From Bradyrhizobium sp. Ce-3 (GTDB lineage: Bacteria > Pseudomonadota > Alphaproteobacteria > Rhizobiales > Xanthobacteraceae), in NCBI RefSeq assembly GCF_022835695.1, contig NZ_BQUV01000001.1, forward strand, positions 678,641 to 742,640: a DNA stretch of 64,000 nucleotides, given 5' to 3'. A program made the translations under genes and the position numbers. Shown piece after piece: positions 28,665-37,279 of the stretch. The number at the start of each line of letters is the position of its first letter. Within the stretch, counting starts at the first letter, position 1. The notes beneath the pieces were generated by a model that did no database searches, had not been told where the DNA came from, and worked only from the letters and a program-made list of their open reading frames with translations.

Positions 28665-28701
28665 CCGCGATCAGCGCATCGTGGACCAGGAGTAAGAGCG
28701 A

Positions 28702-31700
28702 GTGGCAGGGCGGCAGCGGATAGACCGCGTCAGGCGCCAATACAATCAATGGGTCGCCAACCAGACGCTGGAAGACTACGCGCTGCGCTTCACCGCCAAG
28801 AGCGCGCGGCGCTGGTCTGCCGCCCGCGTCGCCAACACCGCCCTCGGCGCGATCTCGTTCCTGGCGCTGGAGGCGATCGGGGGCACCATCACGCTGAACT
28901 ACGGCGCGATCAACGCCTCGGCCGCGATCCTGGTGGTCAGCGTCATCATCTTCCTGTGCGGCCTGCCGATCGCCTACCATGCCGCGAAAAGCGGCATCGA
29001 CATCGACCTGCTGACCCGCGGCGCCGGCTTCGGCTATATCGGCTCGACCATCACCTCGCTGATCTACGCCTCCTTCACCTTCATCTTCTTCGCGATCGAG
29101 GCCGTGATCCTGGCCAGCGCGCTCGACATGTGCTTCGGCATCCCGCGGCCGATCGGCTATCTGATCAGCGCGGTGGTGATCATTCCGCTCGTCGTCTACG
29201 GCATCACGCTGATCAGCCGCTTCCAGCTCTGGACCCAGCCGCTGTGGGTGATCCTGCACATCATGCCGTTCGCGGCGATCGCCTGGGCCAATCCGCATTC
29301 GTTCACCGAGTGGCGCAAGTTCGCCGGCGAGCACGGCGATCCCTCAGGGAATCTCGATCTGCTGCTGTTCGGCACGGCGGCCTCCGTCGTGTTCGCGCTG
29401 GTGGCGCAGATCGGCGAGCAGGTCGACTTCCTGCGCTTCCTGCCGCGCGACCGCCGCACCTCGCGCAAGGCCTGGTGGATCGCGCTGCTCTCGGCCGGCC
29501 CGGGCTGGATCGTGCTCGGCGCGATGAAGCTCTTGGCCGGTTCGTTCCTGGCCTTCTTCGCGCTCAGCCACGGCGTCTCGGCCGAACACGCGGCCGAGCC
29601 GGCCAACATGTATCTCGAAGCCTTCCGTTACGTGCTGTCGCAGCCGGATCTGGCGATGGCGCTGACCGGGACGTTCGTGATCCTGTCGCAGGTCAAGATC
29701 AACGTCACCAACGCCTATGCCGGCTCGATCGCCTGGTCGAACTTCTTCTCCCGCCTCACCCACTCGCATCCCGGCCGCGTGGTGTGGCTGGTGTTCAACG
29801 TCGTCGTCGCGCTGCTGCTGATGGAGATCGGCGTCTACAAGGCGCTGGAGCAGACGCTGGCGCTCTATTCCAACGTCGCGATCGCCTGGGTCGGCGCGCT
29901 GGTCGCCGATCTCGTCATCAACAAGCCGCTCGGTCTGCGGCCGCAGCACATCGAGTTCAAGCGCGCCCATCTCTGCGATATCAATCCGGTCGGCGTCGGC
30001 GCGATGACGATCGCGACCGTGGTGTCGATCAGCGCGTTCTACGGCCTGTTTGGCCCCACCGCGAAGGCGCTGTCCGCCTTCGTCGCGCTCGCCGTCGCCT
30101 TCATCACCGCTCCCCTGATTGCCTGGGCAACCGATGGCAAGTACTACATCGCCCGCAAGCCGAAGCGGAGCTGGCAGAACATTGAATCGATCCAGTGCTG
30201 TATCTGCGAGCATGCGTTCGAGCCCGAGGACATGGCCGCCTGCCCGGCCTATGCCGGGCCGATCTGCTCCTTGTGCTGCTCGCTCGACGCCCGCTGTCAC
30301 GACCTCTGCAAGCCGCACGGGCGGATCGGCGCGCAGGTCGCGGATGCGTTGGGCAAGGTGATGCCGCAGCCGATCTACGCCCGTATCAACTCGCAGCTCG
30401 GCCATTACCTCGGCGTGTTCGCGGTCTCGGCCGGTCTGGTCGCGCTGGTGCTCGGCCTGATCTATCTGCAGACCACGGCGGCCGTGCATGCCAACGAGCT
30501 CTTGGCCGACGTGCTCTGGAAGGTGTTCTTTGCGCTCACGCTCATCATCGGCGTCGTCGCCTGGCTGTTCGTGCTGGCGCAGCAGAGCCGCCGCGCCGCC
30601 GAAGACGAAACCCGCCGCCAGACCACGCTGCTGATCCAGGAGATCGACGCCCACAAGCGCACCGATGCCGAACTGCAGCGCGCCAAGGAAGTCGCCGAGT
30701 CCGCCAACCTCGCCAAGAGCCGCTATGTCGTCGGCCTCAGCCACGAGCTCCGCTCGCCGCTCAACGCGATCTCCGGCTACGCGCAGCTATTGGAGCAGGA
30801 CGACAGCCTGCACGTGCGGCCGCGCGAGCAGGTCCGCGTGGTCCGCCGCAGTGCCGATCATCTCTCGGGTCTGATCGACGGCATCCTCGATATCTCCAAG
30901 ATCGAAGCCGGCCGGCTCTATCTGTCGCGCGACGAGGTGCGGCTGAACGACTTCCTCGAGCAACTGGTCGGCATGTTCCGCCTGCAAGCCGCCGCAAAAG
31001 GCATCGACTTCGTGTTCCGCCGGCCGGCCGTGCTGCCGGTCGTGGTCTATGCCGACGAGAAGCGGCTGCGCCAGATCCTGATCAACCTGCTCTCGAACGC
31101 GATCAAGTTCACCCAGACCGGCCAGGTGCAGTTCGTGGTGCATTACCGCAGCCCGGTCGCCGAGTTCGAGGTGATCGATACCGGCCCCGGCATCCAGCCC
31201 GACGACCTCGAACGGATCTTCGCCCCATTCGAGCGCGGCGCGCTCGGCGTCACCCAGCCGCAGACCGGCACCGGGCTCGGCCTCACCATCAGCCGCCTGC
31301 TCGCCGGAGTGATGGGCGGCGACATCAAGGTGCTGAGCACGGTCGGCACCGGCAGCACGTTCCGCGTGAAACTCCTGCTCTCCGAGGTAACAAACCCGCG
31401 CCGCGACGCGCCGGTCGACGCTCCCGTCTACGGCTATCACGGCCCGCGCAAGACCATCCTGATCACCGACGACGACCCGACCCACCGCGATCTGCTGCGC
31501 GAGATCCTGGCGCCGCTCGGCTTCATCCTGCTCAGTGCACCGGACGGACAGGGTTGCCTTGCGCTTGCACAGCATTGCCGTCCCGACATGTTCCTGCTCG
31601 ATATCTCGATGGCCGGCATGGACGGCTGGACGGTGGCCGAGACCTTGCGCTCCGAAGGCCATCACCAGGCGCGCATCCTGATGATCTCCGCGAGCGCATT

Positions 31701-32070
31701 GGAAGCTCACGGCGCGCCGCTGGCGCAACCGTTCCACGACGGCTATCTGATGAAGCCGATCGACATCCCGCGGCTGCTCGAGACCATTCGCCAGCTGCTC
31801 AAGATCGAGTGGCAGTATGAAGCCGAGCCGGCGCCGCTGCCGCAATGGAAGCCCGACAGCGGCTCGCGCCCGCCGGTGAAATATGTCGAAGAGCTGATCA
31901 GCCTCGGCCAGCTTGGCTATATCAGGGCGATCCAGCTCAAGCTCGACGAGATCGGCAACGAATGTCCCGAACATGCCGATTTCGTCGGCCAGATGCGCAC
32001 GCTGATCGACCGGTTCGATCTCGATCAATATATGGCGACGTTGAAGACATTGCACAGCTATGACCATTGA
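28702..32070 (+). CDS. NCS1 transporter-like / Cys-rich / histidine kinase / receiver fusion
   Basis: 1122 residues from a GTG at 28702 with AGGAG nine bases upstream. Residues about 45-480 form a multi-pass membrane domain resembling NCS1 permeases. Residues 499-536 contain nine cysteines (499, 500, 502, 514, 522, 525, 526, 532, 536) and two histidines, a probable metal-binding module. Two more membrane segments follow (about 560-625). Then comes a HisKA domain with His681 in SHELRSPL, an HATPase domain (LLSNAIKF, GTGLGLTI) and a receiver with Asp967 in LLDIS. The protein probably senses a solute at or through the membrane. It overlaps the response regulator gene by 11 bases and is divergent from the amide importer, which is the likely target. 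CbrA-type kinases carry a different transporter domain (SSS). Confidence 0.88.
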   Translation: MAGRQRIDRVRRQYNQWVANQTLEDYALRFTAKSARRWSAARVANTALGAISFLALEAIGGTITLNYGAINASAAILVVSVIIFLCGLPIAYHAAKSGIDIDLLTRGAGFGYIGSTITSLIYASFTFIFFAIEAVILASALDMCFGIPRPIGYLISAVVIIPLVVYGITLISRFQLWTQPLWVILHIMPFAAIAWANPHSFTEWRKFAGEHGDPSGNLDLLLFGTAASVVFALVAQIGEQVDFLRFLPRDRRTSRKAWWIALLSAGPGWIVLGAMKLLAGSFLAFFALSHGVSAEHAAEPANMYLEAFRYVLSQPDLAMALTGTFVILSQVKINVTNAYAGSIAWSNFFSRLTHSHPGRVVWLVFNVVVALLLMEIGVYKALEQTLALYSNVAIAWVGALVADLVINKPLGLRPQHIEFKRAHLCDINPVGVGAMTIATVVSISAFYGLFGPTAKALSAFVALAVAFITAPLIAWATDGKYYIARKPKRSWQNIESIQCCICEHAFEPEDMAACPAYAGPICSLCCSLDARCHDLCKPHGRIGAQVADALGKVMPQPIYARINSQLGHYLGVFAVSAGLVALVLGLIYLQTTAAVHANELLADVLWKVFFALTLIIGVVAWLFVLAQQSRRAAEDETRRQTTLLIQEIDAHKRTDAELQRAKEVAESANLAKSRYVVGLSHELRSPLNAISGYAQLLEQDDSLHVRPREQVRVVRRSADHLSGLIDGILDISKIEAGRLYLSRDEVRLNDFLEQLVGMFRLQAAAKGIDFVFRRPAVLPVVVYADEKRLRQILINLLSNAIKFTQTGQVQFVVHYRSPVAEFEVIDTGPGIQPDDLERIFAPFERGALGVTQPQTGTGLGLTISRLLAGVMGGDIKVLSTVGTGSTFRVKLLLSEVTNPRRDAPVDAPVYGYHGPRKTILITDDDPTHRDLLREILAPLGFILLSAPDGQGCLALAQHCRPDMFLLDISMAGMDGWTVAETLRSEGHHQARILMISASALEAHGAPLAQPFHDGYLMKPIDIPRLLETIRQLLKIEWQYEAEPAPLPQWKPDSGSRPPVKYVEELISLGQLGYIRAIQLKLDEIGNECPEHADFVGQMRTLIDRFDLDQYMATLKTLHSYDH

Positions 32071-32986
32071 ACAGAGAAAGCGCGACGTCGCGCTCGTCGT
32101 CGACGACTCGCCGGAGACGTTGCGCCTCCTGACCGACGCGCTCGACGGCGCCGGCATGACCGTGATGGTCGCGCTCGACGGCGCCTCCGCGATGCGCATC
32201 GTCGACCAGATCACCCCCGACATCGTGCTGCTCGACGCGGTGATGCCCGGCATGGACGGTTTTGAGACCTGCAAGCGGCTGAAGCGCGACGCCGGGCTCG
32301 ACGGCGTGCCGATCATCTTCATGACGGGGCTGGCCGAAACCGAGCACATCGTGCGCGGGCTGGAGGCCGGCGGCGTCGACTACGTGACGAAGCCGATCGT
32401 GGTCGAGGAGATGCTGGCGCGCATCCGGGTCCATCTCGCCAACGCGCGGATGACGCAGAGCGCTCGCGCCGCGCTCGACGTCTCCGGCCGCTATCTGCTT
32501 GCGGTCAACAGTGCAGGCGCGCTGCTGTGGGCGACGCCGCAGGCGCAGCGGCTGCTGTCGGACACGCTCGCCGACGCCGCCGACAATTTCGTTCTGCCCG
32601 ATCCGATGCCGCAATGGCTCGAACAGGCGCAGAAGGGCAAGCCGGGACCGAAAACCGCGACCGTGGCGTCATTCCCGGGCAACGAGCAGCTCCGGCTGCA
32701 ATATATGGGCAAGCTCGGCCCCAACGAATTCCTGCTGCGGCTCGCCAAGGACACCAGCGGCGACATGCCGGCCGAGTTCTCCAGCGAGCTAGGCCTGACC
32801 ACCCGCGAGGGCGAGGTGCTGTCCTGGCTGTCCAAGGGCAAGACCAACCGCGACATCGCGCAGATCCTGGGCCTCAGCCCGCGCACCGTCGACAAGCACC
32901 TCGAGCAGATCTACGCCAAGCTTGGCGTCGAGAACCGCACCGCCGCCGCCGCGATCGCGGTCAACGCCAGGCATCGCAAGTCCTAG
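32060..32986 (+). CDS. LuxR/NarL-type response regulator
   Basis: 308 residues. The N-terminal receiver has Asp59 in LLDAVMPGMDG, acidic pair DD at 15-16 and the conserved Lys in VTKP near 107. A middle region of about 100 residues (roughly 130-235) links it to a C-terminal LuxR helix-turn-helix: LTTREGEVLSWLSKGKTNRD and ILGLSPRTVDKHLEQIYAKL. The start lies inside the kinase gene, so they are cotranslated partners. Likely target: the divergent urtABCDE-fmdAB operon. Confidence 0.92.
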   Translation: MTIEQRKRDVALVVDDSPETLRLLTDALDGAGMTVMVALDGASAMRIVDQITPDIVLLDAVMPGMDGFETCKRLKRDAGLDGVPIIFMTGLAETEHIVRGLEAGGVDYVTKPIVVEEMLARIRVHLANARMTQSARAALDVSGRYLLAVNSAGALLWATPQAQRLLSDTLADAADNFVLPDPMPQWLEQAQKGKPGPKTATVASFPGNEQLRLQYMGKLGPNEFLLRLAKDTSGDMPAEFSSELGLTTREGEVLSWLSKGKTNRDIAQILGLSPRTVDKHLEQIYAKLGVENRTAAAAIAVNARHRKS

Positions 32987-33072
32987 CCTTTCCCTCCGCC
33001 AACGCGGAAATGGCCAATCGCCCCGGACCGTGACAGGATGGGCGAGATCGCTCATTCCTGCGGAGAATAGCC

Positions 33073-33951
33073 ATGGATCGTCTGGCGGCGATGGAGACGT
33101 TCGTGCGGGTGGTCGAGACCGGCTCGTTCTCCGGTGCGGCGCGGCAGCTCCGGGTCGGCCAGCCGGCGGTCTCGAAATCGGTGGCGCAGCTCGAGGAATT
33201 TCTCGGGGTCAAGCTGCTCATCCGCTCGACCCACGGGCTCACCCCGACCGAAGCGGGGCTCGGCTATCTCGAGCGCGCCAGACGCGCGCTTGAAGAGGCT
33301 GCCGAGGCCGAGATCGCGGCGCGCGGCGCCGGCGCCGGCCTCAAGGGACGCTTGCGGGTCTGCGCAGCCGTCACCTTCGCCCGGCTTCATCTCATTCCGA
33401 TGCTGCCGAAATTTCTCGCGCAGCACCCGGAGCTGGAGCTCGAAGTCGTGCTCGACGACCGCCAGATCGATCTCGTCCAGGAAGGCATCGACGTCGCGCT
33501 GCGGATGGGCAAGATGGCGGATTCGACGCTGACCGCACGCCGTGTCGCAAGATGCAAGCGCCTCGTGCTGGGCACGCCGGCCTATTTCGACCGCGCCGGC
33601 ACGCCGGCCACGCCGGGTGAATTGAGCCGGCACCAGGCCGTCGTCTATCTTCGCGAGGGCGGCGTCTGGTCGTTTCAACGCGAGAGCACCGAACTCGCCG
33701 TCACGGTGCGGAGCCGGTTGCGGGTGACGGCGGCCGAAGGCGTCCGCGCCGCGGTGCTCGCCGATGCCGGGCTCGCGATCGCGTCGGAATGGATGTTCAC
33801 GCCCGAGCTCAAATCGGGCGCTGTGCGCGCAGTCTTGCCGGAATGGAGCCTCCCCACGCTCGATCTATGGGCGGTGCTGCCGACCGGACGGGCCGCGACC
33901 GCCAAGGCCCGCGCATTCGCCGACTTCTTCGAGCGCAACTTCAATGCGTGA
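33073..33951 (+). CDS. LysR-family transcriptional regulator
   Basis: 292 residues. N-terminal helix-turn-helix with GAARQLRVGQPAVSKSVAQL at about 22-41, followed by a substrate-binding domain with LRVCAAVTFARLHLIPMLPK near 95. GGAG precedes the ATG. It may be one of the CrgA/DsdC-like group that often regulates a neighbouring redox gene. The next gene on the same strand, 166 bases on, is a peroxiredoxin-like gene, a possible target. The effector cannot be read from the sequence. Confidence 0.9.
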   Translation: MDRLAAMETFVRVVETGSFSGAARQLRVGQPAVSKSVAQLEEFLGVKLLIRSTHGLTPTEAGLGYLERARRALEEAAEAEIAARGAGAGLKGRLRVCAAVTFARLHLIPMLPKFLAQHPELELEVVLDDRQIDLVQEGIDVALRMGKMADSTLTARRVARCKRLVLGTPAYFDRAGTPATPGELSRHQAVVYLREGGVWSFQRESTELAVTVRSRLRVTAAEGVRAAVLADAGLAIASEWMFTPELKSGAVRAVLPEWSLPTLDLWAVLPTGRAATAKARAFADFFERNFNA

Positions 33952-33979
33952 CGCCTCATCCGGCGTTGAAGCCGCTCAT

Positions 33980-34002
33980 GCTCATTCCAAACAGGAATAA
34001 GC
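33980..34002 (+). other. hairpin downstream of the LysR gene
   Basis: GCTCATTCC and GGAATAAGC pair with one mismatch around AAACA, 29 bases after the LysR stop. No T-run follows, so it is at best a weak terminator. Confidence 0.3.
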
Positions 34003-34054
34003 GCTAGTCCGACGCCAGCGCTACCCGGCGCTGCCGTCTCCTTTAGCTTCCTGG

Positions 34055-34096
34055 GTGTGAATTCAACGAACCGGACGGCCTGGCCGTCCTTCACAC
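34055..34096 (+). promoter_or_regulatory. nested inverted repeats upstream of the peroxiredoxin-like gene
   Basis: GTGTGAA (34055-34061) can pair with TTCACAC (34090-34096). Inside it GGACGGCC-T-GGCCGTCC (34073-34089) is a perfect 8-bp palindrome around one base. The block ends nine bases before the AAGGAG of the gene at 34118. It could be an operator or a structured 5-prime leader. Confidence 0.4.
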
Positions 34097-34117
34097 GGAA
34101 GCCCAAGGAGAACCGTC

Positions 34118-34792
34118 ATGTCGCTGCAAGCCAAGCTCGACGCTTTCAAGGCCGATTTCGAAGCCGGAAAGCCGCCCTACAACGTTCCGCGAACCGTGAT
34201 CGATATCATGCACCGCGCCACCGCGGAGCTGATCGCGTCCGGTGCCGCCCAGCACGCCAAGAAGGCGGGCGATGTTGCTCCCGCCTTCTCGCTCCGCGAT
34301 CCCGAGGGCAACAGCGTCAACTCGGCCGATCTGCTCAAGCGCGGCCCGCTGGTGCTCAGCTTCTATCGCGGCGTCTGGTGCCCGTATTGCAACATGGAGC
34401 TGCAGGCGCTCGAGGCCGCCAAGCCGGAATTCGACAAACACGGCGCCTCGCTGGTCGCGATCTCGCCGCAGACCGCGCCGAACAGCCGCAAGTCGGTGCG
34501 CCAGAACAAGCTCTCCTTTCCGATCCTGTCCGACGTGAAGGGTCAGGTCGGCGACGCGTTCGGGCTGCGCTTCCGTCTGCCTGACTATCTGGTCGAGCTC
34601 TACAAGCAGCTGAAGAACGATCTGCCGACGTTCAACGACGATCCGGGCTGGACGCTGCCGATGCCGGCCCGCTACGTCGTCGGACAGGACGGCGTGATCC
34701 TCTACTCCGAGGTCAACCCCGACTACACCCGCCGCCCGGAGCCCGAAGACATGATTCCGGTGCTTCAGCAGGCGACGACCGTGAAGGCATGA
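34118..34792 (+). CDS. AhpC/TSA-family peroxiredoxin-like protein
   Basis: 224 residues. An N-terminal helical extension (about 1-50) precedes a thioredoxin-like fold. The reactive site is FYRGVWCPYCNMEL with Cys88 and Cys91, so a CxxC form rather than the single peroxidatic Cys of typical AhpC. The protein has no signal peptide and should be cytoplasmic. Proteins of this type are annotated as alkyl hydroperoxide reductase/thiol antioxidant family; the role could be peroxide reduction or disulfide exchange. AAGGAG precedes the ATG. Its upstream LysR neighbour may regulate it. Confidence 0.87.
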   Translation: MSLQAKLDAFKADFEAGKPPYNVPRTVIDIMHRATAELIASGAAQHAKKAGDVAPAFSLRDPEGNSVNSADLLKRGPLVLSFYRGVWCPYCNMELQALEAAKPEFDKHGASLVAISPQTAPNSRKSVRQNKLSFPILSDVKGQVGDAFGLRFRLPDYLVELYKQLKNDLPTFNDDPGWTLPMPARYVVGQDGVILYSEVNPDYTRRPEPEDMIPVLQQATTVKA

Positions 34793-34847
34793 CAGCGCGC
34801 ACAGCGGCCGGTGGCGAGTGAACCATCGGCCGTTCGTCCGTGCTGGA

Positions 34848-35834
34848 TCAAGCTTGCATGGCGCGCGGCGGATCGACCGGTGCACTAGGCCCGGCCAACA
34901 CATTCTCCCCGGAGCGCTGCGCCTTCCGCCACTGCGCCGGCGTCACGCCGATGTGGCTCTTGAAGGCGCGCTGAAAGGCGGCCTCCGATTGATATCCGAC
35001 CATCTCCGCGACGGCAGCGGTCGACAGCGATGATCGCTTCAGCTCGTTCGCCGCGAGCGTCATCCTGATATCGGTAAGCAGATCGCTGGCCGAGCGCCCG
35101 AGCTTGTCCTGAAACTGCCGCGCCAGCGTGGCGCGCGACATGTTGCAGAGGCGCGCCAATTCCGGCAGCGACCACGCGCGCGCGGGTGCGTTGAACATGG
35201 CGGCCACCGCCGGCGCGAGCCGGGGATCACCGACCAGGGCGAGAAGTCCCCGTGACGTTGCATCGGTCTCGCTTGCAAGCCGCAGCACGAGCGCAAACAT
35301 TGCCGTCGACAGTGCATTGAGCATGGCGTGGCCGCCCAAATGATCGTCGGCCGTTTCGCTTCGCATCAGGGACACGAGCCCGGCGAGCTGAGCAGCCGTC
35401 CCCTTTCCCGTGCGCGCGCCGGCATTCACGACAAGACGCGGCGGAAGATAGCTGCGCAACAAACGGTCGTGCGGAGGTGCAATCGCGAAGTGTCCGCACA
35501 GCAGGTCCAGCCGCTCGTCTGAACCCAGGTTCTCGCTGATCGTGAAATTCTGCGCCGCCCGGTTGCGCGCCGGCAGCGGTGCCGCTCCGCTGCCGTCATG
35601 CATCACGTGTCGCGGGTTGGCGGGCAGCAGAAGAATGTCGCCGGTCTTCAGCAAGAGCGGCCGCCCGCCCGCGGGATCGTCCAGGATCGCCGAGCCGGCC
35701 AGCACTGCATGATAGGGGATCTCGTTGGTCGCGCCCGGTCCCTGGTCGATGCGCCAGGGCACGCTGTAGCTGCACCGAATATCGAGCCGCCCGCGCACCG
35801 GCATCATCTCGAACAGCCGGCTGAGCCAATCCAT
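34848..35834 (-). CDS. AraC-family transcriptional regulator with cupin sensor domain
   Basis: 328 residues from the ATG at 35834 (the frame opens 13 codons earlier). The N-terminal part MDWLSRLFEMMPVRGRLDIR and the following beta-rich region match the cupin domain of AraC regulators. The C-terminus carries two helix-turn-helix units, LARLCNMSRATLARQFQDKL and VAEMVGYQSEAAFQRAFKSH. It is divergent from the AhpD-like gene across 129 bases, so it probably controls that gene and the DUF417 gene behind it. Confidence 0.9.
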   Translation of the reverse strand: MDWLSRLFEMMPVRGRLDIRCSYSVPWRIDQGPGATNEIPYHAVLAGSAILDDPAGGRPLLLKTGDILLLPANPRHVMHDGSGAAPLPARNRAAQNFTISENLGSDERLDLLCGHFAIAPPHDRLLRSYLPPRLVVNAGARTGKGTAAQLAGLVSLMRSETADDHLGGHAMLNALSTAMFALVLRLASETDATSRGLLALVGDPRLAPAVAAMFNAPARAWSLPELARLCNMSRATLARQFQDKLGRSASDLLTDIRMTLAANELKRSSLSTAAVAEMVGYQSEAAFQRAFKSHIGVTPAQWRKAQRSGENVLAGPSAPVDPPRAMQA

Positions 35835-35889
35835 GGCAATCCCCAAAGCGACCGAATTGAGACGAATGAGCATATTTACGAGCTAGACA

Positions 35890-35902
35890 GACATTCAGTG
35901 TC
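35890..35902. promoter_or_regulatory. short dyad between the AraC and AhpD-like genes
   Basis: GACA-TTCAG-TGTC lies in the 129-base divergent region. AraC regulators usually bind direct repeats, so this may instead be incidental. No convincing -35/-10 pair was identified. Confidence 0.2.
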
Positions 35903-35963
35903 TCACACCCTGATCCTATTGTCACTCCGTACTCGTTCATCACCCCAAGCAAGGAGTGCCACC

Positions 35964-36500
35964 ATGTCACGTCTCTCAGTCCCCAATCTCGAAGCCGACA
36001 CCGGCCCGTCAGGCCAGATCTACGCGCAGATCAAGAAGGCCGCCGGCAGTGTCCCGAATGCCTATGCGGCGATCGCCGCGCACGGTCCGGCCGCGCTCAA
36101 GTCGATGCTCGCCGCCGATGCCGTGCTCGCCGGTGGCAGCCTGTCCAAGCGCGATCGGGAGATCATCAAGCTCGTGATCAGCGCCGCCGGCGGCTGCGAC
36201 TATTGCGTGGCCGCGCACTCCCATCTCGCCAAGCTGGCCGGCGTGAAGGCCGACGCTTTGAGGCAGATCCGCGATGGCGCGCCCACCGGCGATGCCAGGC
36301 AGGACACGCTGATCGGCTTCGTTCGCAAGCTCGCGCAATCGAGCGGCACCGTCGGCGACGAGGATTTCGCCGCGATCAAGGCCGCCGGCTACAGCGACGC
36401 GCAACTGGTCGAGATCAGCCTGGCGTTCGCGACCATCGTCTTCACCAACGTCTTCAACCGCATCAACGACACCGACATCGACTTCCCCGCAGTCGCGTGA
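35964..36500 (+). CDS. AhpD/carboxymuconolactone-decarboxylase-family protein
   Basis: 178 residues from the ATG at 35964, with AAGGAG upstream; the open frame runs further upstream but crosses the divergent promoter. The AhpD-type site is GGCDYCVAAH with Cys78, Cys81 and His85, the pattern of alkylhydroperoxidase AhpD-like proteins rather than true gamma-carboxymuconolactone decarboxylase. It is likely a thiol-dependent redox enzyme. It is followed by a DUF417 membrane protein gene 35 bases on and is divergent from an AraC regulator. Confidence 0.88.
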   Translation: MSRLSVPNLEADTGPSGQIYAQIKKAAGSVPNAYAAIAAHGPAALKSMLAADAVLAGGSLSKRDREIIKLVISAAGGCDYCVAAHSHLAKLAGVKADALRQIRDGAPTGDARQDTLIGFVRKLAQSSGTVGDEDFAAIKAAGYSDAQLVEISLAFATIVFTNVFNRINDTDIDFPAVA

Positions 36501-36535
36501 AGCGACGGCGCGATGTCCCACAAGGGATCACGACC

Positions 36536-37042
36536 ATGACGACGCTTAGCAACACTGCTCACAATCCACTTGTCCGCGCACTCTACCGGTCCGGCCTGCT
36601 CGCGGAAGATCTCGACTACCACGTCGTCCGGGCCGCGATGGTGATCATGTTCCTGTTCTTCGGCTACCAGAAATGGTTTGCGTACGAATTCGAACGGCTG
36701 GTCCCGTTCATCAGCAACGGGCCACTGATCTGGTGGCTCTATCCCGCCTTCGGCCATGCCGGCGCCAGCTATTTCCTCGGCGCGTCAGAGTGGACGTTCG
36801 GCTCGCTGCTGCTGGCAGGGTTCTGGGACAAGCGGCTCGGTGTTCTCGGCGCCCTCGGCTCGACCGGTACCTTCATCGCAACAGTCACCATCATCCCGTT
36901 CATGCCTGATGGTTGGGACGTCGCCGCCGGCGGCTTCCCTGCAATGACCGGCAACGTGCCTTTCCTGATGAAGGACGTCGTCCTGCTTGCCGTCTCGCTC
37001 TACTTGCTGAGGCAGGACGTGGTTCGCCTGATCAGGCAATAA
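36536..37042 (+). CDS. DUF417 (YkgB-like) inner-membrane protein
   Basis: 168 residues from the ATG at 36536. Four hydrophobic segments, beginning with VVRAAMVIMFLFFGYQKW, then WWLYPAFGHAGASYFLG, LGVLGALGSTGTFIATVTI and a C-terminal MKDVVLLAVSLYLL. FFGYQKWFAYE is the family hallmark. In E. coli the relative RclC belongs to a reactive-chlorine response, also under an AraC-type regulator (RclR). The present AraC/AhpD-like/DUF417 group may likewise be an oxidant response, which is inference. Confidence 0.87.
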   Translation: MTTLSNTAHNPLVRALYRSGLLAEDLDYHVVRAAMVIMFLFFGYQKWFAYEFERLVPFISNGPLIWWLYPAFGHAGASYFLGASEWTFGSLLLAGFWDKRLGVLGALGSTGTFIATVTIIPFMPDGWDVAAGGFPAMTGNVPFLMKDVVLLAVSLYLLRQDVVRLIRQ

Positions 37043-37064
37043 ATGGCATCCGCGGCAGGCGACG

Positions 37065-37097
37065 GATCGCCGGCGAACCTCATATTCGCCGGCGATC
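37065..37097 (+). terminator. 13-bp perfect hairpin after the DUF417 gene
   Basis: GATCGCCGGCGAA and TTCGCCGGCGATC pair perfectly around the 7-base loop CCTCATA, 23 bases after the DUF417 stop. It is the longest perfect stem seen in the window. No T-run follows on either strand, so it may act with Rho, as an mRNA 3-prime protector, or as a protein site. Confidence 0.5.
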
Positions 37098-37279
37098 GCG
37101 CGTCGATCGGAGACGAACAAGGCGGCCAATATTGCGGTGCAAGCAAGCCCAGCGCCTTCCGGCGTCACGTCGCGCGGCGTTGCCATGCATGAATGCTCCA
37201 GAGCCCTCCGCCCATGAACATGGTTCCGCCGCACGGGATGCGCTAAGAAGTGACGCCGGTGTTGTTCTGGGGTGAGTTG

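Noticed and set aside
28534-29334. Upstream extension of the urtA frame giving a 687-residue protein
   Set aside because: The extension crosses the divergent promoter and the start of the kinase gene; the Tat-type signal at 28533 marks the true N-terminus.
36785-37234. 149-codon minus-strand frame opposite the DUF417 gene
   Set aside because: Mostly antisense to a well-supported membrane protein and without any family features.
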